Part shown: in pieces, positions 1 through 6,875 of the stretch
Numbering within the stretch: the first letter of the stretch is position 1
Layout: the number at the start of each line of letters is the position of its first letter
From: DATLYH01 sp035575035
Lineage (GTDB): Bacteria; Planctomycetota; Planctomycetia; Gemmatales; Gemmataceae
Reading direction: 5' to 3'
Length of the DNA stretch: 11,003 nt
Assembly: GCA_035575035.1 (NCBI GenBank)
Contig: DATLYH010000372.1
Span: 1 to 11,003, forward strand
The notes under the pieces: generated by a model
What the model saw: the letters and a program-made list of their open reading frames with translations, nothing else
Told to the model about the DNA's origin: nothing
Databases searched by the model: none
Position numbers and translations under genes: made by a program

Positions 1-147
1 GTCGGCCGCTCCCCAGCAGACTATCAGCCACCGCCTGCATGCCAGAACATGGCCCCGTCTGCAACCTTATTCGTACTGGAACAGTCCCCATTTGGAAGGT
101 GGAAGCAGCCCGGTTCGGAGTCGCTTGACGATTCGTGAAGAGTTAGC

Positions 148-700
148 TTACGGGAACAGGTCAGCTACCCGGCAACTGAATCCCGGCAGCACGTCCTCGC
201 CGGAGAGGGTGTCGGTCTCCTCTAACGTGCGGGCCAGTTCCTTGGAGCGGTAGACCGTTACGATGCGCAGTTCGGGGTCCACCACCCAGACCATACGGAC
301 GCCGTGAGTCAGGTAATGGCGGACTTTCTCCTGTACTCGCAAGTGCGTGTCATTAGGCGAAACAACCTCGACCGCAAGATCGGGCGGCACTTCAAAGTAG
401 CCCTCGGGCACTCTTGACCCGTTCCGAACTCCAGTAAGCCACATCCGGACCGCGCACGGTGTCTGGGTCGCGCTCGGAGATGAAGCCTGCGTCGTTCGAG
501 GTTACGTGCCCAAGTTTGTTGGCCGAGACAAAACTGTAAACCGTGAAGCCGACTTTCATGCAGCAGACGCCGTGACCGCCTATCGGCGGTGGCATGGTGA
601 TAATCATTCCTCGGATGAGCTCCTGCTGGGACCCGTCGGGCGGGTCCGGCATCTTCATGAACTCCTCGGCCGTGATGAGCCTCTGTCCGACGGTCGTCAT
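148..700 (-). pseudogene. Uma2 family (DUF820) putative endonuclease, broken by a frameshift
   Basis: The two halves of one Uma2 protein lie in different frames. The N-terminal half starts at ATG 700, with GGAGG about 6 bases upstream. It carries the TAEEF...P opening common in the family and GPDVAYW, then meets a stop at 392. The C-terminal half runs in a second frame to a stop at 148 and holds PPDLAVEVVSPND, a lysine in QEKVRHY, GVRMVWVVDP and the closing VLPGF...DLFP. The frames join near position 412, where one extra A (minus strand, before GTGCCCGAG) or a loss of two bases explains the break. The restored product would be about 183 residues, normal for Uma2, with the PD-(D/E)xK-type residues present. 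Known: Uma2 proteins have a restriction-endonuclease-like fold and are abundant in cyanobacteria and planctomycetes, with poorly defined roles. The gene lies 28 bases downstream of the oxidoreductase gene. A sequencing error could also explain the shift. Confidence 0.82.
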
Positions 701-728
701 GATCGCCTCCTCGGTGCGGGCGCTTCCC

Positions 729-1871
729 TCATCCCTGACCCACGCTTACCCACTTCCCCTCCCTCGCCGACTGGAGCACCGCGTCGAGCACCAGCTGCGT
801 CCGGTAGGCGTCGCGGAAGTCGGGCTGGGCCGGCTTGCCCTTGGCCACTCCTTCCAGGAAGTCGGCCACCTGGTGTACGAAGGTGTGCTCGTAGCCGATC
901 TGCAAGCCGGGCACCCACCAGTGCTTCATGTACGGCTGGTCGCTGTCGCTGACATGAATCGAACGCCAGCCGCGGACGACGCTCGGGTCGCGGTGGTCGA
1001 AATACTGCAAGCGGTGCAGGTCGTGCAGGTCCCAGAAGATCGAGGCATGCTCGCCATTGATCTCGAAGGTGTACAGCGCCTTGTGGCCGCGGGCATAGCG
1101 GGTGGACTCGAACGTCGCCAGCGAGCCGTTGCTGAACCGGGCCAAGAACGCGCAGGCATCGTCGATGCCGACCGGTTCCACCTTGCCGGTTAGGACGTGG
1201 GGCCGCTGCTTGACGAATGTTTCGGTCATGGCGTTGACCGTGGCGATCTCGCCGTTTTGCCAGCGGGCCGTGTCGATGCAGTGGGCCAAGAGGTCGCCGG
1301 TGACACCGCTGCCAGCCGCTGCCACGTCCAGCCGCCACAGGGCCGTCCCCCCTTGCGGCAGCTCGGGATTGATGGTCCAGTCTTGCAGGAACTTGGCGCG
1401 GTAATGGAAAATGCGCCCTAACCGGCCCTCGTCGATCAGCTGCTTGGCCAGGGTGACGGCCGGCACCCGCCGATAGTTGTACCAGACCATGTTCGGCACG
1501 CCCGCCTTCTCGACCGCCTCGACCATCTTCAGCGCCTCGGGGCCGTTCAGGGCCAGCGGCTTCTCACAAAGGATCATCTTGCCATTCGCGGCGGCGGCCA
1601 GGGCGATCTCAGCGTGGGTGTTGTTCGGCGTGCAGATGTCGATCAGGTCGATGTCCTTCCGCTCGACCAGTTTCCGCCAGTCGGTCTCCACCGATTCATA
1701 GCCCCAGCGGTCGGCGAAGGCCTTGACCTTGTCGGGCGAGCGCCCACAGGCCGCCTTGAGGACCGGTCGATAAGCGAGGTCGAAGAAGTGGCTGACCTTG
1801 CGGTAGGCGTTCGAGTGGGCCCGGCCCATGAAGCCGTAGCCGATCATGCCGATATTCAGCGGTTTGGTCAT
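729..1871 (-). CDS. Gfo/Idh/MocA family NAD(P)-dependent oxidoreductase
   Basis: This 380-residue protein has the standard two-domain length of the family. The N-terminal Rossmann fold shows GYGFMG at residues 11-16 and the TPNNTHAEIA segment at 81-90. CEKPLA at 102-107 contains the Glu-Lys-Pro motif, whose lysine is usually catalytic. In the C-terminal domain GDLLAHCID (192-200) supplies the conserved histidine expected at the active site. Family members oxidise or reduce sugars, inositols and related polyols in the cytoplasm; the substrate here cannot be told. I chose ATG 1871 because GAGG lies 9 bases upstream and the protein then begins MTKPLNIGMIGYG. An ATG at 1879 sits directly against that GAGG, and longer in-frame extensions add unconserved sequence. 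The gene is first of a two-gene unit with the broken Uma2 gene and diverges from the gene at 2140. Confidence 0.93.
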   Translation of the reverse strand: MTKPLNIGMIGYGFMGRAHSNAYRKVSHFFDLAYRPVLKAACGRSPDKVKAFADRWGYESVETDWRKLVERKDIDLIDICTPNNTHAEIALAAAANGKMILCEKPLALNGPEALKMVEAVEKAGVPNMVWYNYRRVPAVTLAKQLIDEGRLGRIFHYRAKFLQDWTINPELPQGGTALWRLDVAAAGSGVTGDLLAHCIDTARWQNGEIATVNAMTETFVKQRPHVLTGKVEPVGIDDACAFLARFSNGSLATFESTRYARGHKALYTFEINGEHASIFWDLHDLHRLQYFDHRDPSVVRGWRSIHVSDSDQPYMKHWWVPGLQIGYEHTFVHQVADFLEGVAKGKPAQPDFRDAYRTQLVLDAVLQSAREGKWVSVGQG

Positions 1872-2139
1872 GGGAGGCATCCTCAATCGGTCAAGTGAAG
1901 GTGATTTTTCCTGGTAGAGGTTTCGAAATCCGCTTGACCCCATCGTGCGGGGGTGAACAAAATTATTTTCCTAAGGCCTGCCACTTCCGCTGCCATTAAA
2001 GGTTGGCCTGACTTACGAATGGTTGGAGAGGCGACCCCAGGCCGGACTATCCTAACGAACCCCCGGCGGAGGAACAAGGGGCGGGACGGACCCAACTGCC
2101 ACCTCCAGCGTTATCATTACATCTCTCAAGAGGTTTGCC
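1872..2139. promoter_or_regulatory. Divergent intergenic region with AT-rich palindrome
   Basis: This 268-base spacer separates two divergent genes and must hold both promoters. An AT-rich island in otherwise GC-rich DNA contains the perfect 11-base palindrome AAAATTATTTT at 1959-1969. An imperfect inverted repeat pairs GGTCAAGTG (1889-1897) with CGCTTGACC (1931-1939), with one mismatch. TATCAT at 2112-2117 could be a -10 box for the plus-strand gene, but I find no matching -35. The short open frame here on the minus strand lacks coding character. Regulatory function is inferred from position only. Confidence 0.4.
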
Positions 2140-4194
2140 ATGGCGACCGACCGGTTGAGCTGTCCCGGTTGTGGCGCGACGCTCAAGACGACGAAGCCGC
2201 TCTCCTCAGGAAGCCGGTTGCGCTGTCCCAAGTGCGGAGAGACCTTCGCCGCGGCGGAAGCACTCGCGGAGGATCGGCCCTCATCTCCACCGACCGCCGC
2301 ACCAACCCTGCCAGACTGGGTGGCGGAAGCACTCACGGAGAAGCGGACCCCGCCACCGGCGCGGATCACCGCTTCGCGGTCCGCTCCGACAGCAGCCGAT
2401 GCTGACGATGCAGAGCGCCCTGTCCGGCGCGGCCCCCGCAGGCCCCGGCGGCGGAAGGAGCGGTCGGGGGTCCCGGTTGCTTTGATCGGCGGACTCGCCG
2501 GAGCAGGCGCCTTCATTCTCATTGGTACCATCGTCGCCCTGGTCTGGTATCTGGTTTCCCGCGACTCCCGAACGGACACACGGCGGGATCCCATCGCGGT
2601 CGTAGCCGCTCCCCAGGCACCGCAAGCGGTGGAGAATCTGCCGCCGGTGAAGCCCCCCGTGGTCGCGCCCGCCGCGGCTGCCGAGAAGCCTCCTCCAGCC
2701 CGGCCGAAGGCGCCGGCTAACCTGGACGACTGGCAGCAGGACCTGGAAGCCGCCAAGCAGCAGGCCGCGGAGCAAAACAAAGACATCCTCATCTACTTCG
2801 ACGCCTCGGACTGGTGTCCTTACTGCATTCGGCTGACCCAGCGCGTGCTCCTGGCACCCACATTCCAGGAGCGGGCAAGGCAACAGTTTGTCTTCGTCCG
2901 CCTCGATTTCCCCCGTGGACCGGTCGCCAAGGCCAAAGTGCAGGACCCGGCCCGCAATGAGCGGCTGCAGAAACTGTTCGAGGTCGAGGGATTTCCCAGT
3001 CTGATCCTGACCGACGAGAAGGGCTTGCCCTACGCCATCACCGGCTACCAGGAGGGAGACGCTGACCGATATCTGGCCCACCTGGAGGAACTGCGCCAGC
3101 TCCGGGCCCAACGAGACAAGCTGCTGGAAGCGGTGGCCAGCGCGCGGGGGGCAACGCGGTTGGAGGCTGCCAAGGCAGCCCTTTCCTTCCTCGACGAGTG
3201 CAATGTGATCGGCCATTACGGCCATCTCCTGAGCCAGTGGGCCGAGTTGGCCCGGGCCGAGGACCCAACCAACGAGCAGGGCATCGCCGAGACCTTGCTG
3301 TTGGCCGCCTGGTCGCAACGGCTCCAGCGCGCTGCCCGGGACAATAACGTTCAGGAACTGGCGGCCGTGGTCGATGAGGTGGATAACTGGCGGAACGCGA
3401 CCCGGATCAAGCAGCCCGATCGCCTTGCCCAACTCTACCTGAAGGCGGGGGTGCGGCTCTCCCTGGCCAACAACGCCGACCGGGCCAGGCAGTGTTTCCA
3501 GGCTGGCTTGGTCTGCAAACCGGCCGACCCCGAGCTGCGCCAGGTGTTGCAAAAAGCGGTCGCCGGCCGGTTCTCCCTCAGCTCGGGCACCGGCTTCCTC
3601 GTCACCGCAGACGGCTACCTGCTGACCAATCATCACGTCGTCGAGGGGCCGGGTCGGCTGGTGGTTGAAGTGCGCCGGGGGATGGAGCCGGTCGCCGCTG
3701 AGATCGTTGCCAAAGACGAGGAACGCGACATTGCCCTCCTCCGTGTCCAGTTGCCGGCCGGGGTCAAGCTACTGCCGCTTGGCATTGCCGGGCAAAAGCA
3801 GCTGCAAGGGGGCGAGAGTGTGGTGGCGCTGGGCTACCCGCTGGGCGACACTCTAGGCACGGGGATCAAACAGACGTATGGCAAGGTGAGCGGTCCGGCG
3901 GGACCGGACAACAACCAGATGATCCTGCTCGACGTTCGGATCAACCCGGGCAACAGCGGCGGCCCGCTGCTGGACGGCACGGGCAGTGTCGTCGGCATGG
4001 TCACGGCCAAGACGGCTACCGGGCGGGCGATCGACAGTTACGGTCTGGCGGTGCCCAGCCCCGAGCTGGACGCCTTCCTCCGCAAGCACTTGCCGAACTA
4101 CCGGCCTGCGGTGCCGCGAGCGGTCCCCATCAGCGCGGCAGAGATGAACCTCCGGATCGCGCCGTCGGTGCTGATGGTCCTGAAAGTGTTGTAG
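2140..4194 (+). CDS. Membrane-anchored zinc ribbon / thioredoxin-like / trypsin-like serine protease fusion
   Basis: This 684-residue protein has five visible parts. Residues 8-32 form a zinc ribbon (Cys8, Cys11, Cys29, Cys32 in CPGC and CPKC, the MJ0042 type common in planctomycetes). After an Arg-rich stretch (94-108), residues 112-138 form one transmembrane helix. A Pro/Ala-rich linker leads to a thioredoxin-like domain (about 197-318) with WCPYC (Cys226, Cys229) and the cis-Pro segment EGFPSL. Residues 320-470 look helical, perhaps TPR-like. Residues 480-650 form an HtrA/trypsin-type protease with a full triad: His499 in TNHHVV, Asp530 in RDIALL and Ser606 in GNSGGPL. No PDZ domain follows. 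The positive charges before the helix place the ribbon in the cytoplasm and the redox and protease domains outside (inference). ATG 2140 has AGAGG 7 bases upstream. A role in envelope protein quality control is plausible; substrates are unknown. Confidence 0.9.
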   Translation: MATDRLSCPGCGATLKTTKPLSSGSRLRCPKCGETFAAAEALAEDRPSSPPTAAPTLPDWVAEALTEKRTPPPARITASRSAPTAADADDAERPVRRGPRRPRRRKERSGVPVALIGGLAGAGAFILIGTIVALVWYLVSRDSRTDTRRDPIAVVAAPQAPQAVENLPPVKPPVVAPAAAAEKPPPARPKAPANLDDWQQDLEAAKQQAAEQNKDILIYFDASDWCPYCIRLTQRVLLAPTFQERARQQFVFVRLDFPRGPVAKAKVQDPARNERLQKLFEVEGFPSLILTDEKGLPYAITGYQEGDADRYLAHLEELRQLRAQRDKLLEAVASARGATRLEAAKAALSFLDECNVIGHYGHLLSQWAELARAEDPTNEQGIAETLLLAAWSQRLQRAARDNNVQELAAVVDEVDNWRNATRIKQPDRLAQLYLKAGVRLSLANNADRARQCFQAGLVCKPADPELRQVLQKAVAGRFSLSSGTGFLVTADGYLLTNHHVVEGPGRLVVEVRRGMEPVAAEIVAKDEERDIALLRVQLPAGVKLLPLGIAGQKQLQGGESVVALGYPLGDTLGTGIKQTYGKVSGPAGPDNNQMILLDVRINPGNSGGPLLDGTGSVVGMVTAKTATGRAIDSYGLAVPSPELDAFLRKHLPNYRPAVPRAVPISAAEMNLRIAPSVLMVLKVL

Positions 4195-5073
4195 TCACGG
4201 CTTGGCCTGTGAAGTGAAGTGGTCGTACACTTCCTTGGCCACGCGGGCGCAGAGGAGGTTGCCGGCGTTGTCCGGCCGCCAGGTCTTGTCCTCGTTCGCC
4301 GCCGTCAGTACACACACCGCCACCGGACCGCTTTTCAAATACAGGATGCCCGCGTCGGTCCGCGCATCGCTGACCGAGCCGGTCTTGTGGGCCACAACCG
4401 TCCCCGCCGGCAAGAAGCGCGGGAACTTGTCTTTGTCATCACACTTCTTGAGGTGCTCCAGCATCTCCTTGCACGCCTCGGGGCTGACCAGCTTGCCGGC
4501 GTGCAGCTTCTCCAGAAGGTCCACCATCTCCCGGGCCGTGGTCGAGCCGAGGCCGAACTTCTTGGTCCGCTCGGGGAAGACCGATGTGGTGCTCCCCTTG
4601 AAGACCTTGGCATGGATCTTGGTATTCGGGAAGCCCCATTCTTCCATGCGCTGAGCCGTTGAGCCGATGCCGATCTTGTCGAGTACCAGGTTGGTCGCGG
4701 TGTTGTCGGAAAAGACGATCATCAGCCGTACTGCGTCGCGGAGTGGGAAGGTGGCGCCGTCGCTGAAGTGATCGGTCAGGATGCCACTGCCGGGAACCTT
4801 GTCCTCCTGACGGAGCGTCACCGGGTCGCTCAGCTTGATCTTCCCCTCGGCGACCTGTTGATAGACCTCGATCATGACCGGGAGCTTGATCAGGCTGGCA
4901 GTTGGCATCGGCTCGTCGGCGTTAAGGTAGTAGCTCTCGCCGGTGCCGAGGTGCTTCACGGCGATGGCGACCTTGCCCTTGTGGGCCTTGGCCAGCGGAG
5001 CGAGCCGGGCTTCGAGGCTGTCCGCCGACAAAACGGCGACCAGGGAGAACGCCAACGTGAACCAGGAAACCAT
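4195..5073 (-). CDS. Exported class A beta-lactamase/PBP-fold serine hydrolase
   Basis: This 292-residue protein begins with a likely Sec signal peptide (MVSWFTLAFSLVAVLSA, probable cleavage after Ala17), so it acts outside the cytoplasmic membrane. It carries three active-site motifs of the penicillin-interacting serine enzymes: Ser60-Leu-Ile-Lys63 (SxxK), Ser122-Asp-Asn124 (SDN) and Lys230-Thr-Gly232 (KTG, followed by Ser). Length and spacing match class A beta-lactamases (Beta-lactamase2-type domain). The omega-loop Glu166, needed for deacylation, has no clear equivalent: no glutamate lies within about ten residues of the expected spot, and the nearest is Glu168 in FPER. This resembles PBP-A-type DD-peptidases more than true lactamases (inference). 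ATG 5073 is preferred, with AGGGG 7 bases upstream; GTG 5076 is the alternative. It follows the Uma2 gene by 27 bases, and its stop abuts that of the convergent protease gene. Antibiotic resistance should not be assumed. Confidence 0.87.
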   Translation of the reverse strand: MVSWFTLAFSLVAVLSADSLEARLAPLAKAHKGKVAIAVKHLGTGESYYLNADEPMPTASLIKLPVMIEVYQQVAEGKIKLSDPVTLRQEDKVPGSGILTDHFSDGATFPLRDAVRLMIVFSDNTATNLVLDKIGIGSTAQRMEEWGFPNTKIHAKVFKGSTTSVFPERTKKFGLGSTTAREMVDLLEKLHAGKLVSPEACKEMLEHLKKCDDKDKFPRFLPAGTVVAHKTGSVSDARTDAGILYLKSGPVAVCVLTAANEDKTWRPDNAGNLLCARVAKEVYDHFTSQAKP

Positions 5074-5100
5074 CACGACACCCCTTTACTGCGCTACGGG

Positions 5101-5772
5101 TCAGCGGGATTTGTGCTTGCGGCGGCGGAGCCGGGCGAACAAGTCCTTGAGCGGCAGGGTGAAGCCGGGCAGGACGGCGCCGCCGGTCAGCGCCTGGTAC
5201 TTGCCGATCTTCCGAAACTTCGTGGGCGCGGTGTAGGCCTGAGCCGTCTGGGTCTTGGGGTCCACGATCCAGACCAGCCGCACCCCTGCCTGAAAGTACT
5301 CCCGAAGCTTGCGTTCTATTTCCTTCTTGGTGTTCTTCGGGCTCAGCACTTCCACCGCCAGGTCGGGGACGATTCCGGCAATAGGGTCATCAGGAAGCTC
5401 TCCGCCCGGCAGCCGATCCCAGGAAACGAAGGAAGCGTCGGGAATCCGCACCAGACCGAGCCAGAGCCGAAGCGGTCCGTCTCCGGGGATGACAACGCCG
5501 AGGTCCCGAGGTGCGACGAAGTTCCACAGGTATTGGACGATCACGCCCCCCAGGAGCCCTTCCTTCGTGCCCACCGGCTTCTCCACCAGGACGCCGTCCA
5601 CAAGTTCGCACAGCTGCTTGCGGGGGGCTTCCAGGGAGGCGATGACATCGTCTTCCGTCGCCGTTCCCGGCGCGGGCTTCAAGCGAATCCGGTCGAGTGG
5701 AATGCTGCCGAGTTGCTCCACGAGATCCGCGAGGGTCTCGGCCGGCCCCAATGCTTCCGATACCGTTGCCAT
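5101..5772 (-). CDS. Uma2 family (DUF820) putative endonuclease
   Basis: This is an intact Uma2 protein of 223 residues. It shows the family signatures in order: LVDGVLVEKPVG (57-68), RIPDASFV (109-116), VPDLAVEVLSPKNT (135-148), the basic helix ERKLREYFQAGVRLVWIVDP (152-171) and VLPGFTLPLKDLF (200-212). Asp137, Glu141 and Lys155 fit the PD-(D/E)xK-type active site. An extra N-terminal segment of about 40 residues (LADLVEQLG...) precedes the usual start of the domain, and an Arg/Lys-rich tail ends the protein. ATG 5772 begins MATVSEAL. A GGAGG touches the start, but a second GAGG sits 8 bases upstream and probably serves. The frame stays open for 59 more residues upstream, without family resemblance and into the preceding gene. 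The biological role of Uma2 proteins is not established. It lies 80 bases after the TIM-barrel gene and 27 bases before the serine hydrolase gene. Confidence 0.9.
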   Translation of the reverse strand: MATVSEALGPAETLADLVEQLGSIPLDRIRLKPAPGTATEDDVIASLEAPRKQLCELVDGVLVEKPVGTKEGLLGGVIVQYLWNFVAPRDLGVVIPGDGPLRLWLGLVRIPDASFVSWDRLPGGELPDDPIAGIVPDLAVEVLSPKNTKKEIERKLREYFQAGVRLVWIVDPKTQTAQAYTAPTKFRKIGKYQALTGGAVLPGFTLPLKDLFARLRRRKHKSR

Positions 5773-5852
5773 CCTCCGTTCCTCACCATCGCCAAGGACG
5801 GCGCGGGTAAAGAACCGCTGTCGCGCCGCCGGTTCCATCGATTCCGTCGCCC

Positions 5853-6776
5853 TCAAGCTGCATACTTTTGCCGCAGCTGGTCGAGGAAGCGCTTGCTGTC
5901 GGCGGTCACGTCCCAGGCGTTGGGCCAGAAGCACAGATCCACGCACCACCAGTCATGCGGCACGCCGGCCTTGTTCAGGGCCGGGATCAGCTGGTCAAAG
6001 TTCAGCACGCCGGTGCCGAACGGGTTATGCGTGCTGGTATTGTGCTCGTTCAGGCTGCCGTCCGAGTCGATCAGGTGGATATGGGTTATCTTCCCCTTGA
6101 GCTTCTCCAGAAGCTCCATCGCCCCGCCGGGCAGCGTTTCCTTCGGCTCGGTCTGGTTGGCGCCAACGGCAGCGCACATGTGGGCATGGCAGGTGTCGTA
6201 GAGCACGCCGAAGTTGGGGTTCCCCTTCGCTCGCACCCTCTCTACCAGCTGCACGATCTCCGACGGTTTGTTGAACACAAAGCCCGGCTCGAACTCCCAG
6301 CAGACGTTCATACCGTAGTCGGCCGCGATCTTGCTGCATTTGTCCCAGACGTTGACCAGGCGCTCCATCCCGACTTTCGGGTCCATGCCGGACTTCTGGA
6401 AAAAGTCGGGCGGCTCGACGGTATCGACGCGGATGGTCTTGATGCCGAGGTCGGCGGCGAAGGCGGTGAAGCCGAGGAACGCCGCCAGGTAGGGGATAGG
6501 AGTCTCATCCATGATCGACGGGCCGGGCTTCTTGAAGCTCCACAGGTCCACGGCAATGCCGGAGAAGGCCAAGCCGTGATCGGCCACCTCCTTCTTCAGT
6601 CGCTGGCGGTCGGCCCGGGTCGGGTGCGACCAAGGCGTCGGGTGGGCGCCGAAGCTACCCAACTCGACGCCGTCGTAGCCGAGGTCTTGCAGCTTGTGCA
6701 GGATGATGTGGAAGTCGGTGGTCGGCTGCTCCTGGTTAAAGATGTACGCCCAGCTGCCAATGGAGAGTTTCTTCAT
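5853..6776 (-). CDS. Xylose-isomerase-like TIM-barrel sugar phosphate isomerase/epimerase
   Basis: This 307-residue protein has the length and pattern of the AP-endonuclease-2/xylose-isomerase-like family (COG1082). Strand and loop signatures include LGYDGVELGSFG (32-43), IKTIRVDTV (112-120), VCWEFEPGF (158-166), GVLYDTCHAHM (190-200), ITHIHLIDSDG (230-240) and WWCVDLCF (276-283). Likely metal ligands and active-site residues are Glu161 or Glu163, Asp194, His197, His234 and Asp280. Such enzymes isomerise or epimerise sugars, keto-sugars or inositol derivatives in the cytoplasm; the substrate is not identifiable. ATG 6776 is supported by GAGGTGA about 5 bases upstream and by the family-like opening KKLSIGSWAY. 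The gene follows the cupin gene after a 99-base spacer that contains a strong hairpin, so its expression may be partly separated from the upstream genes. A Uma2 gene follows 80 bases later. Confidence 0.92.
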   Translation of the reverse strand: MKKLSIGSWAYIFNQEQPTTDFHIILHKLQDLGYDGVELGSFGAHPTPWSHPTRADRQRLKKEVADHGLAFSGIAVDLWSFKKPGPSIMDETPIPYLAAFLGFTAFAADLGIKTIRVDTVEPPDFFQKSGMDPKVGMERLVNVWDKCSKIAADYGMNVCWEFEPGFVFNKPSEIVQLVERVRAKGNPNFGVLYDTCHAHMCAAVGANQTEPKETLPGGAMELLEKLKGKITHIHLIDSDGSLNEHNTSTHNPFGTGVLNFDQLIPALNKAGVPHDWWCVDLCFWPNAWDVTADSKRFLDQLRQKYAA

Positions 6777-6821
6777 GGTGTCACCTCACGAAAATGCGGA
6801 GACCTTAATGTTCGACAGCGG

Positions 6822-6875
6822 GGCGAGCGGCCGGCTCAGCGGCGAGCGGCCGGCGTTAGCCGGCTGCTCGCCGCT
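6822..6875. repeat. Strong hairpin with duplicated left arm (REP-like)
   Basis: AGCGGCGAGCGGCCGGC (6838-6854) pairs with GCCGGCTGCTCGCCGCT (6859-6875) across a four-base loop. That gives a 17-position stem with one G-T type mismatch. GGCGAGCGGCCGGC occurs twice, at 6822-6835 and 6841-6854, so either copy could pair with the single right arm. The right arm ends exactly at the stop codon of the cupin gene, inside the 99-base cupin to TIM-barrel spacer. No T tract follows on either strand, so it is not a classic intrinsic terminator. It may stabilise the upstream mRNA end, tune read-through, or be a copy of an interspersed palindromic repeat. Confidence 0.75.

Noticed and set aside
1..138. Plus-strand frame open from the left edge to a stop at 136-138, possibly the tail of a gene
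   Set aside because: Its 45 codons show no recognisable sequence and the length could occur by chance in GC-rich DNA. It cannot be decided without sequence to the left.
1872..1943. N-terminal extension of the oxidoreductase to a start at 1943
   Set aside because: The extra 24 residues precede the usual family start, and GAGG is correctly spaced for ATG 1871.
2281..3636. 451-codon minus-strand open frame opposite the protease fusion
   Set aside because: The plus-strand frame holds complete zinc ribbon, thioredoxin and protease motifs. The antisense frame has none.
4195..5073. Annotation as an antibiotic-resistance beta-lactamase
   Set aside because: The deacylating glutamate is not evident, and the genes around it show no resistance or mobile context.
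148..5772. Uma2 genes as transposase or part of a mobile element
   Set aside because: No terminal inverted repeats, target duplications or transposase genes are visible around either gene. Family resemblance is to DUF820 proteins, not to an insertion-sequence transposase.
4768..6201. 477-codon plus-strand open frame opposite the hydrolase, Uma2 and TIM-barrel genes
   Set aside because: It spans three well-supported minus-strand genes, has no recognisable domain and is explained by the scarcity of stop codons opposite GC-rich coding DNA.
6838..6875. Hairpin as a Rho-independent terminator
   Set aside because: Neither side has a T tract, and co-directional genes continue downstream. A processing or repeat element fits better.
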